Shown here piece by piece: positions 1 to 10,627 of a stretch of 33,688 nt of DNA. A model generated the notes under the pieces. It worked only from the letters and a program-made list of their open reading frames with translations, was not told the DNA's origin and ran no database searches. Origin of the DNA: Pleurobrachia bachei (Eukaryota > Ctenophora > Tentaculata > Cydippida > Pleurobrachiidae); the NCBI GenBank assembly GCA_000695325.1, contig AVPN01000005.1, positions 34,447-68,134 of the forward strand, read 5' to 3'. The position numbers and the translations under genes are program-made. The first letter of the stretch is position 1. Each line of letters starts with the position of its first letter.

Positions 1-1312
1 ATCGCATCGTGATGAATCGGCGGGTATTTTCCCATACTCACAAGGCCATGACGATTCACCCAGTACCCGCAGATTGTCCGAGAATAGCATAGGAGCTTGC
101 AGCCAGGTCTTTAAAGATTGGTCATGTTTAGCGTCAATTTTGACCCACTATTTCTCAAATGCTGATACTCGCGGGTATTTTCCGTAAAACTACAGACAAT
201 TATCTGCCAGGGGCAACAAACGAGATGTAAATCGGTTCAGTAGTTCCTTGCAGCCAGGTCTTGGAACAAGTTTGCCCTAAAATCAATAACTGAGCGGAGG
301 CCTATATCAATGTGAGGATCGATCTCAGTCGCGCGCGACGTCGATCTCACATTAGGCATCCATGTGGCCAACCAAATAGCTATGGACACTTTTGGATATG
401 CATATAGAGAGTGTGTGTTTGTTTTGTTTTGAATTTGGATTTTGACTAATAATGTTCTATGTTTTAGCTACTACTGATGATGGTGTAACACACCGAAAAT
501 TCTGGTTCGTCGACAAATAAATCCAGCGATTCTCAATTAGTCCAATAAATACATGAACTGTTAATTCATCATGAGACTCAAAAATAGTCAGGCACTACAT
601 TATCTGTGATATGCATTTGGTAACTTGGTTTCAAGATGATCCAAGCACTCCTTCCGTTGGCACGACCGCGCACCAATAGTGGTCCTGACTACCCAGCAGC
701 GTCAAATCCGTCTAGGAAGCATAATGGTATACCGCCAAATATGGCATCATACCATCTGCTCCAAAGAAGAAGAAGAAGTTGGCTAACAATTCCCAAAATG
801 GCATAAAACGGCCGGTCGTATGACGTTATTTTCTGGACAAAAGTTTTTAATTTAATCATACAAATCAAAACAACGGTAGTTATTTGGGCCTATTTAATCA
901 TATATATAATGACATTATATACGACATAACTTCAAAACCACAACACCAATATTTCCCAGTTTCCCTGAATTTCCCCAAATTTTCTTCTTGGTTAGACCAA
1001 GTTATATTTAGATGCCCCCCGTTTACATTTACAAGATGATCTGTTAGTTACATTACAATTTTCGTGATCATTCAGCCCGTAAATTACAGCTAATTATACC
1101 GATCAAGAGTAGAAAGGAAAGTTGCTAGAAAGTTTTCTTTTGTGTTTTGCTCTTATAATTGCGTAGCTGACAAGGTCAAATTGTGGTTTTATCGTTCTTT
1201 ATTGTGTGTTTATCTTTCTTGTTTTGACAATGACAATGATATTATAGACGTCTCTTACCACTCTGCAATGCCCTCCACTCTTATTTTTAAATCTTTCTAT
1301 TATATTCTGAAG
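1..1312. other. Upstream region, no gene seen
   Basis: I see no exon with a recognisable family signature here. A short direct repeat with the core GCGGGTATTTTCC occurs near 22 and 172, and a second one, TTGCAGCCAGGTCTT, near 97 and 248. An imperfect 46-base palindrome lies at about 308-353. The rest is AT-rich and may include the promoter and 5' UTR of the EF-hand gene that follows. Confidence 0.5.
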
Positions 1313-2657
1313 ATGAAAGTTAAAGGGAACGTTCCAAAACAAACTTTCTTTGAAACGATGTTTGATGTCTGCGACGTCGACAGAAACGGTATAGAGTCGC
1401 AATTTCTCGAACCATGCAAAGTACTACGTTAATAGTAAAGGCTTATACAGAATGTAAGTAAGCTAATACACTAATACGAGTTTCCCGTTTCGCTATAAAA
1501 TAGGGACTCTATTACTCCTGTGGTGTGACTATTAATACACTATGGCCCAGTTCCTGGTGCCCAAATAGTTCAAATACCCAAAAGATTATTGCTGTAAATG
1601 TCCATCACAATTCTCCATCAGGCCGGTTCCTACATATGTCGAGAAGAAATCTAGGTGAATTCACAAAAGCCGAAGTGAAGTTCCTCATCAAGTGTGCAGA
1701 CAAGGATGAGAATGGCAAAATGGACTGTAGCGAATTCGTTCTCATGATGGCTGCACTGGTTAGTATGTGTCATGTTTAATTATTAATTAGATGTTTCTGT
1801 CTCTCTACCCCTTTCTCTTTAATAGCTCTCTGTTTCTATTTCTCTTTTAAATGGCGTGTGGTTACCACCTCTCTCGAACTCCAATGTGTTACCTAGATGT
1901 GTATCTTCAGTACGTTACGAAAATTAGGAAAATAAGGGAGCTTAGGGACGCGTTCAAGTATTGCGATCAGAAAGGAAGAGGTTACGTTGATGTGAAGGAT
2001 TTGAGAAGGCTTATGTCCAAAAACGGTGAGTCTACAACTAAACAACATACAGGTGGTAAAGTCGAAATTTTTAATCAAGATTCAAGGGACAAGGTGCCGC
2101 ACGCCGAATGCAGCGCTCAATTAAGTTCAGTAACTTCCTGATAAGATAGAGACTTGTCATTGGTCGCATTGGAAAGATAACGTTTTGCTATTCCCAACGC
2201 AACCGGGATCAAGTCTTATCAGGAACCGGAGATGTGACTAATTAAAAGATTAAGTGTGCGGCACCCTGTCCCTTCATTAAAAAATTCGACTTTACAAGGT
2301 GGTTCACATGGGAACCGTTCTCATCAAATCAAATCATATACTAGGTGGTTCCCTCACTTTGAGTAATCAGAGAAAAGAAGCATAGGTAAGCTGATCATGG
2401 GAGATGTATAAATCATGGCTCTTTCTACACAAAACACTGATATTTTGTAGGATTTAAGTTATCGAAGCAGGATTGCCAGGATATGCTAGATGAGGCTGAC
2501 ATAGACGGGGATGGGAAAATGAGTTTCTTCGAGTTTGTGGTGAGTCACACTGGCCCCCCCCACTGGCCAGGAGTCAGTTTCCATCAGTTTCGTATCACGT
2601 CTCATCGCTCTTACTTTGCTGCAGATTCGAGAAATTTTTCTCGACAATCATGAGTAA
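1313..2657 (+). CDS. Calmodulin-like four-EF-hand protein, five exons
   Basis: This encodes a calmodulin-like calcium sensor. I join 1313-1388, 1622-1758, 1911-2025, 2451-2539 and 2625-2657; all introns are GT-AG and phases agree, giving 149 aa, the usual calmodulin length. The four EF-hand loops read DVDRNGRFLHMS, DKDENGKMDCSE, DQKGRGYVDVKD and DIDGDGKMSFFE. Loops 2 and 4 are canonical with Glu at position 12. Loop 1 ends in Ser and loop 3 has Lys and Arg at positions 3 and 5, so these two probably bind calcium poorly or not at all. The pattern of one good and one degenerate loop per pair recurs in troponin C-like and divergent calmodulin-like proteins. The start is the ATG that leads straight into the first EF helix; an in-frame ATG at 1268 is an alternative. 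The third intron carries a MITE. The target protein is unknown. Confidence 0.82.
2055..2300. mobile_element. MITE with long inverted repeats inside EF-hand gene intron 3
   Basis: The two ends are imperfect inverted repeats of about 45 bp that start near TAAAGTCGAA and run into GGTGCCGCAC. A second inner inverted pair (CTTATCAGGAA-type) lies further in. The element is about 245 bp and has no coding capacity, as expected for a non-autonomous DNA transposon. The flanks share AGGTGG, which may be a target-site duplication of about 6-8 bp. It lies wholly inside the intron and spares both splice sites. Confidence 0.65.
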
Positions 2658-2689
2658 TCAAGACCCTTTCTATCTGTTAGTGAGAAGCT

Positions 2690-3340
2690 TTTGTGAGAAT
2701 GGGAGGCCTGGTCTCAGTTTGGCCTTAAAGGTTGATAACTTTGCACGCCAGGTGCATAGAGATAAGCTGCAAGTGAATTTGGGTTTCAGAACAGTATTGG
2801 GCTTGTATTGTTGAAAATGAGGAGAACATTCCTGGTTTCTCTGCCAAAGATTGAAACTTGGAAGGTACACAGTCGGGTTGAGGAATTGGAGGCAGAAAAT
2901 AATGAGGAGCAGAGTACAGTTGAATTTAGTAGCAGTATTGTGAACTAACAGATTACAGAGGAGCTTGCTGATGCTCAGAGAAAGATTGTCTCTCTGATGA
3001 TCTTTGGTTTACCAGAGGAGTCAGCCAGAAGAAAGTTGAGGGTTCTGTGAGAGGGGTTATGGACTCTCTAAATGATAAGCCTGTGATCTCGAAGTGTTCT
3101 AGAGTAGGTGCTGCTGCTGATGGAAAAGTGAGACGACAAAAACAGAGAGAGTTGAGGTCCCTTTGAGACTAGAGTTCTGATGTTGTTGTAGTGATGTTGT
3201 CGGATGAGGTTTCAGGTTCCAGAAAGATCTCGGACTATCCTGTCTTGAACAAAGGGTAGAGAGAAAAAGAACACTGAGTGAGTTGAGAAGGTCACATCCC
3301 GAGGGACGTTATGTGATTAGGGGTGGAGTAATACTTATAC
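2690..3340 (+). pseudogene. Decayed non-LTR retrotransposon ORF1 fragment
   Basis: Across several frames broken by stops one can read pieces typical of LINE-type ORF1 proteins: a coiled-coil end (RVEELEAENNE), an RRM-like opening (LMIFGLPEES), a middle stretch resembling the usual RVG..KVR segment (SKCSRVGAAADGKVR), and a C-terminal piece (ELRRSHPEGRYVIRGGVI). Their order matches that of intact ORF1 proteins. No reverse transcriptase or endonuclease follows. It is a dead 5' fragment between the two EF-hand genes. The call rests on recalled family motifs and needs a translated search. Confidence 0.5.
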
Positions 3341-3607
3341 AGTGTGTGGGTGTCGCCTGTCATAGCGGGACTATATTCTTGCGTTGTTGAAGCCCTTGAA
3401 TGAGTGTTTGAAGTATTTGAACTTTTATTGTCTTCCGTTCTCATTCTAGATGTTGACCCCGATAAAAAATAATGTAGAGCGATTATAACTATAGGAATCC
3501 CATTCAGATGAGAGTGTATTACTTTATCCACTGACTGGTGGTACCTATTATAGTGGTGAATTCGTAACCAAGTACCAACCTATTACATAACATTCCCTTA
3601 GTTGTTA
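3341..3607. other. Spacer before second EF-hand gene
   Basis: No coding signature is visible. The stretch probably holds the promoter and leader of the short EF-hand gene, or a missing upstream exon of it. Confidence 0.35.
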
Positions 3608-4160
3608 ATGGAGAATACCCAGAATATGGCTGAAGACGAAGCAGAAAAAGCTCTTTATGAAGTATTCCAAGCATATGACTTAAATGGTATTTAACACAAT
3701 CTTCACTTTTTTGCTGTTTGTTTTTTTGATAAAAATAGCCAGATTGTTATTGTAATATATGAGAAACGATCCTTTCTAATTAGGCGACGGAACGATTGAT
3801 AGATCAGAACTTGGGAATGCGCTCAAACAACTTGCAGTAGACACAACTCCCGATGAAATTGATACTATGTTCAAGTGAGTGATGATTTTATTATTCGCGT
3901 CGGGTTTTGCCCGATAAATCGGGGTCCCCGGTATATCGGGAAGTTGGCTACTTGGTAATTACAGGCCATTGAGACCCGGGCTGACGAGTAACTATTCTCT
4001 ATGTCAAAAGAAATTTTCTAAAAAAGAAGGGGAGGGGTGAGGCATCACATGAAAGTGACTAATAAACCATAAATTTTGCAGGCAAACGGATGCCGATAAA
4101 AACGGGAAAATCTCTTTTGATGAATTTAAAACTCTCATGAGTGAGGACGGTGATAATTGA
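3608..4160 (+). CDS. Short two-EF-hand calmodulin-like protein, three exons
   Basis: I join 3608-3686, 3784-3874 and 4082-4160 to get 82 aa ending in TGA. Both EF loops are canonical: DLNGDGTIDRSE and DADKNGKISFDE. The intron after the first loop Gly sits at the same place as in the neighbouring 149-aa gene, so the two genes are probably related. The protein equals half a calmodulin. It may be a genuine two-hand protein, or upstream exons for a first EF pair may have been missed or replaced by the retrotransposon debris just 5'. An AATAAA polyadenylation signal lies near 4242. The target is unknown. Confidence 0.78.
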
Positions 4161-4425
4161 GAACTATATAACGCAGAGAGGCTATTATTGTAACTTGTAT
4201 TTTTCTGGTGTGATTTATAAAATGTACCTACAATCATAAACAATAAATTTTGTATAATCATTGAGCTTAAACTCTACGGCAAAAGCAAATATCTAAATTA
4301 CCACCAGTATGATTAGTGGATGAGTTATAACGATTAATCTTGTTATTATTTACCTTTCTATCCTATTTCTCAATATTCTCTCTGTCTCCCTCCCACTCTC
4401 TCTCTCTGTCTCTCTCTTCACTAAC

Positions 4426-7400
4426 CCCAGATCGAGTTGTCTGAAGGACCTCCATGACAGTCTCGGGGACCCGTTGGGTGGTGTAGTAGGGCATGTACCA
4501 TAGTAGCCCAAGAAACTTAGCCAACACTTGCAGGGACAAGACATTCCAGTTGAAGTCCTCCTGTAGATCTGACTGCGTGGACAGAAAAGTTTTAAAGGGT
4601 GGTCCAGAATAATTGACCCTATTCGGATGTGGACGTTTGGGAATCGGTAAATTATTACTCGAACCACCCTTCAATCACCCCCTGATTGTGTACCTGGTCT
4701 AGATCAATTGAATCGTTAAACCAAACCTTGGTCTGGCTCTGCAGCTGCAATATCCTTGCTACTAACTGGTCCGTTAGGTGCCGGTTCAGCGAGTAACTGG
4801 TGGGAGGAGAGAGGGGGTTATTTGGAGAGGAGAGGGGACAGGAGTGTTATTTTGGGAGGGGAGGGGTGCCGGTTTAGGGAGTAACTGATGGTAGGGGTAG
4901 GGGGTTACTTGGGGAATGTTGTTCATTTGGGAGGGATTTTAATTGAGAGGCTAAGCCCTGGTGCCAGGGTTTACTGGAATGCTCGGGGGACGGCAAATTG
5001 GGGTCCGGTAAATCTCTCTAGTTACTTTTGGGAGACGACCAGGAACGTCTTGAAGAAATCCTGTGATTTTGGGAAGGTAGCAGGCCCACAGATGGAGTAC
5101 TCTGCTACCGTAGCTGTAGTCCTCCCTCGTTCTGACATCATTCGATTCTGCAACCTGGAGAGATTTTGTTAAATGACGCAGTCACCGGCCTTACAACTCA
5201 TGCGTGTAGCATGCCAAAACGAAGCCAGCAAAGAGAGGTGACGACGCCACCAAGATATTTCTAGTTGATCTGCCGAACCCTCTAAAGTAAATCGGTCCAG
5301 TTAGTAATTCGTTGCAACGAGGGAATTTGTTTTCTATTACTCCAACTTACTTGCGCAGTTTCTCATCTGATGATCCGTCAAGTTCTTGACACAGGTCCGA
5401 TTTGTACCTCTGTATGAAAAAGTTACAATTAGAATAACTATGTACATGTTTGTCACCATGACAAAAAATAGGTTACCATGGTAAAGTTTTTAGGTCATCA
5501 CTGGTTACCATAGTACGCGGTTTACCTTCAGAAGAAGGCTTATGAAGAGCTTGCTAAAATGGGTAAAAATGGCCAACTGTAACTTTTGGCTCAGTAAACT
5601 CTTCATTCGTTCTCCCAGGAGTTGTTCTGTGTTGAAGGATCCTTGTTGAGAACCCGCATCCCAGTCCCGCAGTAGACCGTAAAAAGTGTCCCTGGGAAAG
5701 AAAGTGTGAGTTTTACTTAGTATCGTACCTTGTTAAAACTGTCTGATGCGACCCCCAGATCAAATCAAAAAGTAGTACAAGGTTACCATGGTAACATTGA
5801 TTACCATGGTAACATAGGTAAAGGTACATCGGACCTACCTGATACGTTTGAAGACGTGAAAGACTCGATCATTGGGGAACTGAGCCCTGCTATCTTGCTC
5901 CTGTTGAAAGGGCACGCTCGCTATCGAAATATCTGAAATTGTTAATTTAAAGTTACATCATTGGTAAACGATAATCTCAAATCATGAAATCTCAATCGAG
6001 TTATCTTATAAATCATTTATTGTGCAGTCTTTAGACGTCTAAATTTAATACCATAATAAGCTAAAATGCATTATCACCCAACCCGTCAACCCGAGAGCTA
6101 GGGGTTCGATGAGACAAGGCAAGATTTCACGTACCAGTTTGAAAGAGAGGTGATCCACGGGGATGATCCGGTACCTCCTCGAGCCCCACATATCTCCCAA
6201 TCTCCCCATTCAAAGAGGGAGAAAGATGTCGGAGAGATACGGCCAAACCTGAAACCACCGTCCTGACAAAGTAGGCCCTATCCTCTGAAAGGAGGGTAAC
6301 ACGGACTGGGGCGCTGGCAAACACCAACAAGAGATGGAGTTCCGTTGCTAGGTTACTAACCATGGCGTTGTCAAGGAGAAACACGTAGATCTGAAATTGA
6401 AGGTGTTGTCAAAGGGACACACGTAGATCTGAAATATTTTTGGAGTGGGTAAAATTGGAGTTATGTTTAGTGATGGAACGGGTAACGTACAAAACAATAG
6501 GTATAAAAAGCAGCTGTGATACTAAAATATATATTACAATGGTTGATAGTGTATTAGTGTAAATAACTAATTAATTATTTGGCTAATTACCTCAGCAATA
6601 GAGTGGACAGTTGCCCGATTTGTCATGTTAACAACCTGTTGAATCTTCGTATCCTTGGTAACCTCCAATTTATCAGGGCGGGATATAGTTAGTGGGACAA
6701 CTCTTTTAATTGGTTCGGTACAGGATGAGGCTGGGCGGAGGAGAACTCTCCTTGGTGATCCTTCCTTCTTGGGGTGTTCAGGTACGATCTGATCCAACTT
6801 GGCCTGCTCAGGTACATCATCTTCCATCCTGGTCTGCTCAGGCTGTACAGGTGACACTGCCTCACTACTAAGGCATTGAGTTCTCAGTGGAGGATTGTGG
6901 CTTGGCGGAGGTGAGGGTTTATTCTGTCGCCGTGTCTGTGTATTTGATGTCGCTGGGTGTTCTGCAGAAGATTTAGATGCTGGTCGAAGAAGTATACGCC
7001 GGGGTGATTGATCAGATACGAGTGGAACCCGTTTCGGTTGCTTTCCCCCATTAGTTACATTTCCATGGTTACCGTGGTTACCATGGTTACCACCGTTACC
7101 ATGGTTACTGAAAACATTACCCGCAACTTCCTTCTCTTTTCTACCATCCCCCCCTCCTAACCTTCCTGAAAACCTGTTATCCAGCTTGGCAATGTCCAGC
7201 TGAAGGGGTGAGTTGCTCGGGGTCTTTTTGTATCGGGCCTGGTTAGAAATTGTCATCAGGGGAACACGTTTGATTTTCTTTTTCCGAGACGATTTGCTCC
7301 CGCTATTGTCCAAGGATACACTCTGGTTACCACTCTGGTTCCCACTCTGGTTACCACTTTGGTTGCTAATAGAATCGTTGCTATGGCTACCGTTCATTTT

Positions 7401-9693
7401 ACCACTGTCATTTAACCTCACACCCTTCATCCTAGCTTCAAGCACTGCGGTCTCTTCCCCTCTCGCACCCTGCTGCTGTATCAGCCCTCCCTGAGAAACC
7501 TGCTGGTCAAAATGTACTGGTCCTCCAGAATTCTGCTGCTCAAACTGTGCCGATCCTGTGTGCTGATTTAACCCTCCTCCAGAATTGTGTTCAACTCGTG
7601 TGGGAGTGATGTTTTGTTGGAATGGTGTGTCAGAACCCCCTGGCGGTGGAGGTGGACTCCACAGAGTATTAGAGGTGAGATCTAGACGTCGTATGGGTTG
7701 TACAGCTGCAGGACATGTTGCTACCCGAGACAGGGGCTCACTGAAAAATACAAGGGAGAGTTTGTTAGATTAACTAAGAGAACAATGAAGGAGAGAGTTT
7801 GTTAGATTAACTAATGGAACATTGAAGGAGAGAGTTTGTTAGATTAACTAATGGAACAATGAAAGAGAGAGTTTTTTAACTAAGAGACCAACAACTAGCA
7901 ACTTCCGATATATCAGATATAGTGATTGGACCCATTATAACTCAGGCCAGGAAAATTGTGCACAAATATCGTGATTTTGGGAAGTAATTTGTAACTTGTA
8001 AGTTTACTTTTCCACCGCCAAAGTGCTCAGATAAGTCCCCAACAGAAGAAATCTGTTAGGATTGGTGATTCTTGGGACCTATCTGAGCACTTTGGCGGTG
8101 GAAAAGTAAACTTACAAGTTACAAATTACTTTCCAAAATCACGATATTTGTGCACAATTTTCCTGGCCTAAGTTATAATGGGTCCAATCACTATATCTGA
8201 TATATCGGAAGTTGCTAGTTGTTGGTCTCTTAGTTAAAAAACTCTCTCTCTTTCATTGTTCCCTTAGTTAATCTAACAAACTCTCTCCTTCATTGTTCTC
8301 TTAGTTAATCTAACAAACTCTCCCTTGTATTTTTCAGTGAGCCCCTGTCTCGGGTAGCAACATGTCCTGCAGCTGTACAACCCATACGACGTCTAGATCT
8401 CACCTCTAATACTCTGTGGAGTCCACCTCCACCGCCAGGGGGTTCTGACACACCATTCCAACAAAACATCACTCCCACACGAGTTGAACACAATTCTGGA
8501 GGAGGGTTAAATCAGCACACAGGATCGGCACAGTTTGAGCAGCAGAATTCTGGAGGACCAGTACATTTTGACCAGCAGGTTTCTCAGGGAGGGCTGATAC
8601 AGCAGCAGGGTGCGAGAGGGGAAGAGACCGCAGTGCTTGAAGCTAGGATGAAGGGTGTGAGGTTAAATGACAGTGGTAAAATGAACGGTAGCCATAGCAA
8701 CGATTCTATTAGCAACCAAAGTGGTAACCAGAGTGGGAACCAGAGTGGTAACCAGAGTGTATCCTTGGACAATAGCGGGAGCAAATCGTCTCGGAAAAAG
8801 AAAATCAAACGTGTTCCCCTGATGACAATTTCTAACCAGGCCCGATACAAAAAGACCCCGAGCAACTCACCCCTTCAGCTGGACATTGCCAAGCTGGATA
8901 ACAGGTTTTCAGGAAGGTTAGGAGGGGGGGATGGTAGAAAAGAGAAGGAAGTTGCGGGTAATGTTTTCAGTAACCATGGTAACGGTGGTAACCATGGTAA
9001 CCACGGTAACCATGGAAATGTAACTAATGGGGGAAAGCAACCGAAACGGGTTCCACTCGTATCTGATCAATCACCCCGGCGTATACTTCTTCGACCAGCA
9101 TCTAAATCTTCTGCAGAACACCCAGCGACATCAAATACACAGACACGGCGACAGAATAAACCCTCACCTCCGCCAAGCCACAATCCTCCACTGAGAACTC
9201 AATGCCTTAGTAGTGAGGCAGTGTCACCTGTACAGCCTGAGCAGACCAGGATGGAAGATGATGTACCTGAGCAGGCCAAGTTGGATCAGATCGGAGAAGG
9301 ACGCATCCCTCTTCTTAACTTGGACATGGCTGTGTAGCCAGGTGAGGAATGATGCTATGAATCGATCACGGGAACAGGATGCGAACTCTTCGGAAAGGGT
9401 GCCCTGGTGAGAAAGGAGGGGTTAGTATTTAGAGGAGATATGATCTGAAAGGGAGGGCCGGTTAGTTTAGGGAGGGGAGGGGTTACTACTGTAACGGTCT
9501 AGAGAGTTTGGGAGATATTTATGGAGGAACATTTAGATGAGGTATATGCGACATCTAGGAATTGAAGTAAACTAAGGACGATTCCTAAAGTGGGATCTGC
9601 TGATTGAAAGTTACTTACAGATCCTGTAATCCAATTGATAATTTGACTGCTGGTGAGGTTGTTTTCTAACATCTCTGTCACTACATCTGTCAT
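4426..9693 (-). CDS. CDAN1: Codanin-1, ten exons seen, C-terminal part missing
   Basis: Codanin-1 is a large protein that binds histone chaperone ASF1 and, in humans, is mutated in congenital dyserythropoietic anaemia I. Exons (minus): 9619-9693, 9267?-9403, 6591-7740, 6135-6390, 5839-5932, 5526-5691, 5351-5409, 5026-5154, 4694-4796, 4426-4560. The N-terminus (MTDVVTEMLENN, then FIASFLTWLHSH) and the core (NDRVFHVFKRIRDTFY, PATFPKSQDFFKTFL, LSLQVLAKFLGLLWYMPY) align in order with the vertebrate protein as I recall it. Exon 3 is low-complexity, rich in N, Q, S and P, with repeated KRVPL/RRVLL motifs like the ASF1-binding B-domain. About 768 codons are seen against about 1,230 in human; nothing after the AKFLG region lies in the window. 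Exon 2 runs into the inverted duplication at 9293, so its true 3' end is unknown. The locus is broken or misassembled, but the family call is firm. Confidence 0.87.
5782..5813. promoter_or_regulatory. Paired RFX X-box-like palindromes in CDAN1 intron 5
   Basis: GTTACCATGGTAAC at 5782-5795 is a perfect palindrome and fits the RFX X-box consensus (GTNRCC, 0-3 N, RGYAAC). A second copy with one change, ATTACCATGGTAAC, follows at 5800-5813. Weaker relatives occur near 5471 and 5503, and similar sequence recurs within CDAN1 exon 3 coding DNA. Binding is inferred from the motif alone; the palindrome could also just be a spreading simple repeat. Confidence 0.4.
6366..6440. repeat. Tandem 38-bp duplication of the CDAN1 exon 4 acceptor
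   Basis: Two copies of a 38-bp unit lie head to tail, each carrying TTTCAG followed by ATCTACGTG on the minus strand. The inner copy opens exon 4. Use of the outer acceptor would add 38 nt and shift the frame, so only the inner one yields codanin. Confidence 0.8.
7753..7863. repeat. 37-bp tandem repeat, three units, CDAN1 intron 2
   Basis: Three head-to-tail 37-bp units at 7753, 7790 and 7827 share the core TTTGTTAGATTAACTAA. The mirror arm at about 8240-8330 has only two, so the unit number is variable. Confidence 0.85.
8332..9293 (+). pseudogene. Inverted partial copy of CDAN1 exon 3
   Basis: This plus-strand copy matches CDAN1 exon 3 from its acceptor down to about three quarters of its length. 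It keeps the low-complexity region and three of the five B-domain-like motifs, then breaks in mid-codon at 9293. Any reading frame past that point runs antisense through CDAN1 exon 2 to a stop near 9337. It has no start, no partner exons and the wrong orientation for the gene, so I treat it as a non-functional duplicate. Confidence 0.9.
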
Positions 9694-10627
9694 CCTACTA
9701 AGGAAGGGTCGTTAGAAACAGGGAATAATTGAAATAGCGTGTTAATTGGTTGTCAAACTTAATAAAACCAGTCAAAAAGTCACAAATAACTTTGTCAAAA
9801 TCAAAGTCATCTCTCTCGCTCTCAAGTTACCACGCGCGCGCACAAAGATGAGTAGACCCCCGCGCACAAAAGTCAACTCAACCACCCCCGCGCCCGGCAC
9901 ACATCTCCCTTTTGGCGCCAAAACGGCAATTGACTCTACCCAATTGTGGCGCTGTCAACCACTTTTTGGAGCACCCAGTATCTACCACCCAACGTCTCTA
10001 ATCCTCACATCCCTCCACACAAAATAGTGTCTGTCGCTCACCCCCACACACCACTCGACCCGATTTCGAGACGTCGAAACTGTTCACGGAGAGCTTATTA
10101 TCCGAACCAAGCAGGTTATATACGTCCATTTTCTGGTGAGATATCTCGGGGGTTAACCAGGGTGAAACCTTTCCTCCCCCTCCTAGGAGACCTCCAACGC
10201 CTGATAGAAAAAGGGAGGATAGATATACAAACATGGTGTAGAGGAACTGCAAGAAATATGGCCTAACAAAAATAGGACACTTGACAACAAAAGTAAAGAC
10301 TAAAAGAAAACACTGATAGTATAACACAATTAATCTAATCTACATTTTGAAAGTATTTGACTGCCTGAGATTGAAAACAGTCAACAACAGATCTCGTGCA
10401 ATTACATGTGACGTGAGTGACACGAGACGAGTTGTTATTGTGTGGTGAGAGAGAGAGGGTGAGAAGTATAGCGTGAGATAAGTGCATTGACTTGGTGATG
10501 TGAGATCCATTATATGCATGGTGATGCGAGATACATATCATTGGGGATGTATAGGATGCAACAAAACAATATCATCACTTTACAGATGAGGGATCATTAA
10601 CCAACTAACCACTAAACCCTCTCCCCA
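9694..10627. other. CDAN1 upstream / NUP43 downstream region
   Basis: This holds the presumed CDAN1 promoter, including a CpG-bearing GCGCGCGC stretch near 9835. A plus-strand frame covers 9946-10266 but resembles nothing I know. At 10440-10460 there is a short GA-rich run. No further gene is supported. Confidence 0.4.

Larger units (their letters stand above)
6785..9293. repeat. Inverted duplication (about 1.25 kb arms, 34 bp loop)
   Basis: Arms at 6785-8039 and 8074-9293 are reverse complements around a loop at 8040-8073. The left arm carries most of CDAN1 exon 3 and part of the preceding intron. The right arm carries the same in opposite orientation, so it cannot contribute to CDAN1. The coding parts translate identically, but the intron parts differ: the left arm has three 37-bp tandem units, the right arm two, plus a few substitutions. 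The right arm ends abruptly inside exon 2, removing that exon's natural splice donor. It may be a foldback duplication joining two alleles or an assembly chimera. Confidence 0.95.

Noticed and set aside
6090-6120. GGGTTCGATGAG as a tRNA T-arm
   Set aside because: No acceptor stem, D-arm or anticodon arm around it.
8584-8865. Leu/Trp-rich antisense frames opposite CDAN1 exon 3, present in both arms
   Set aside because: They are complements of the Asn/Gln/Ser repeats and carry no family signal.
9946-10266. A plus-strand 106-codon frame upstream of CDAN1
   Set aside because: No recognisable domain; it is in GC-rich promoter-type DNA and could be chance.
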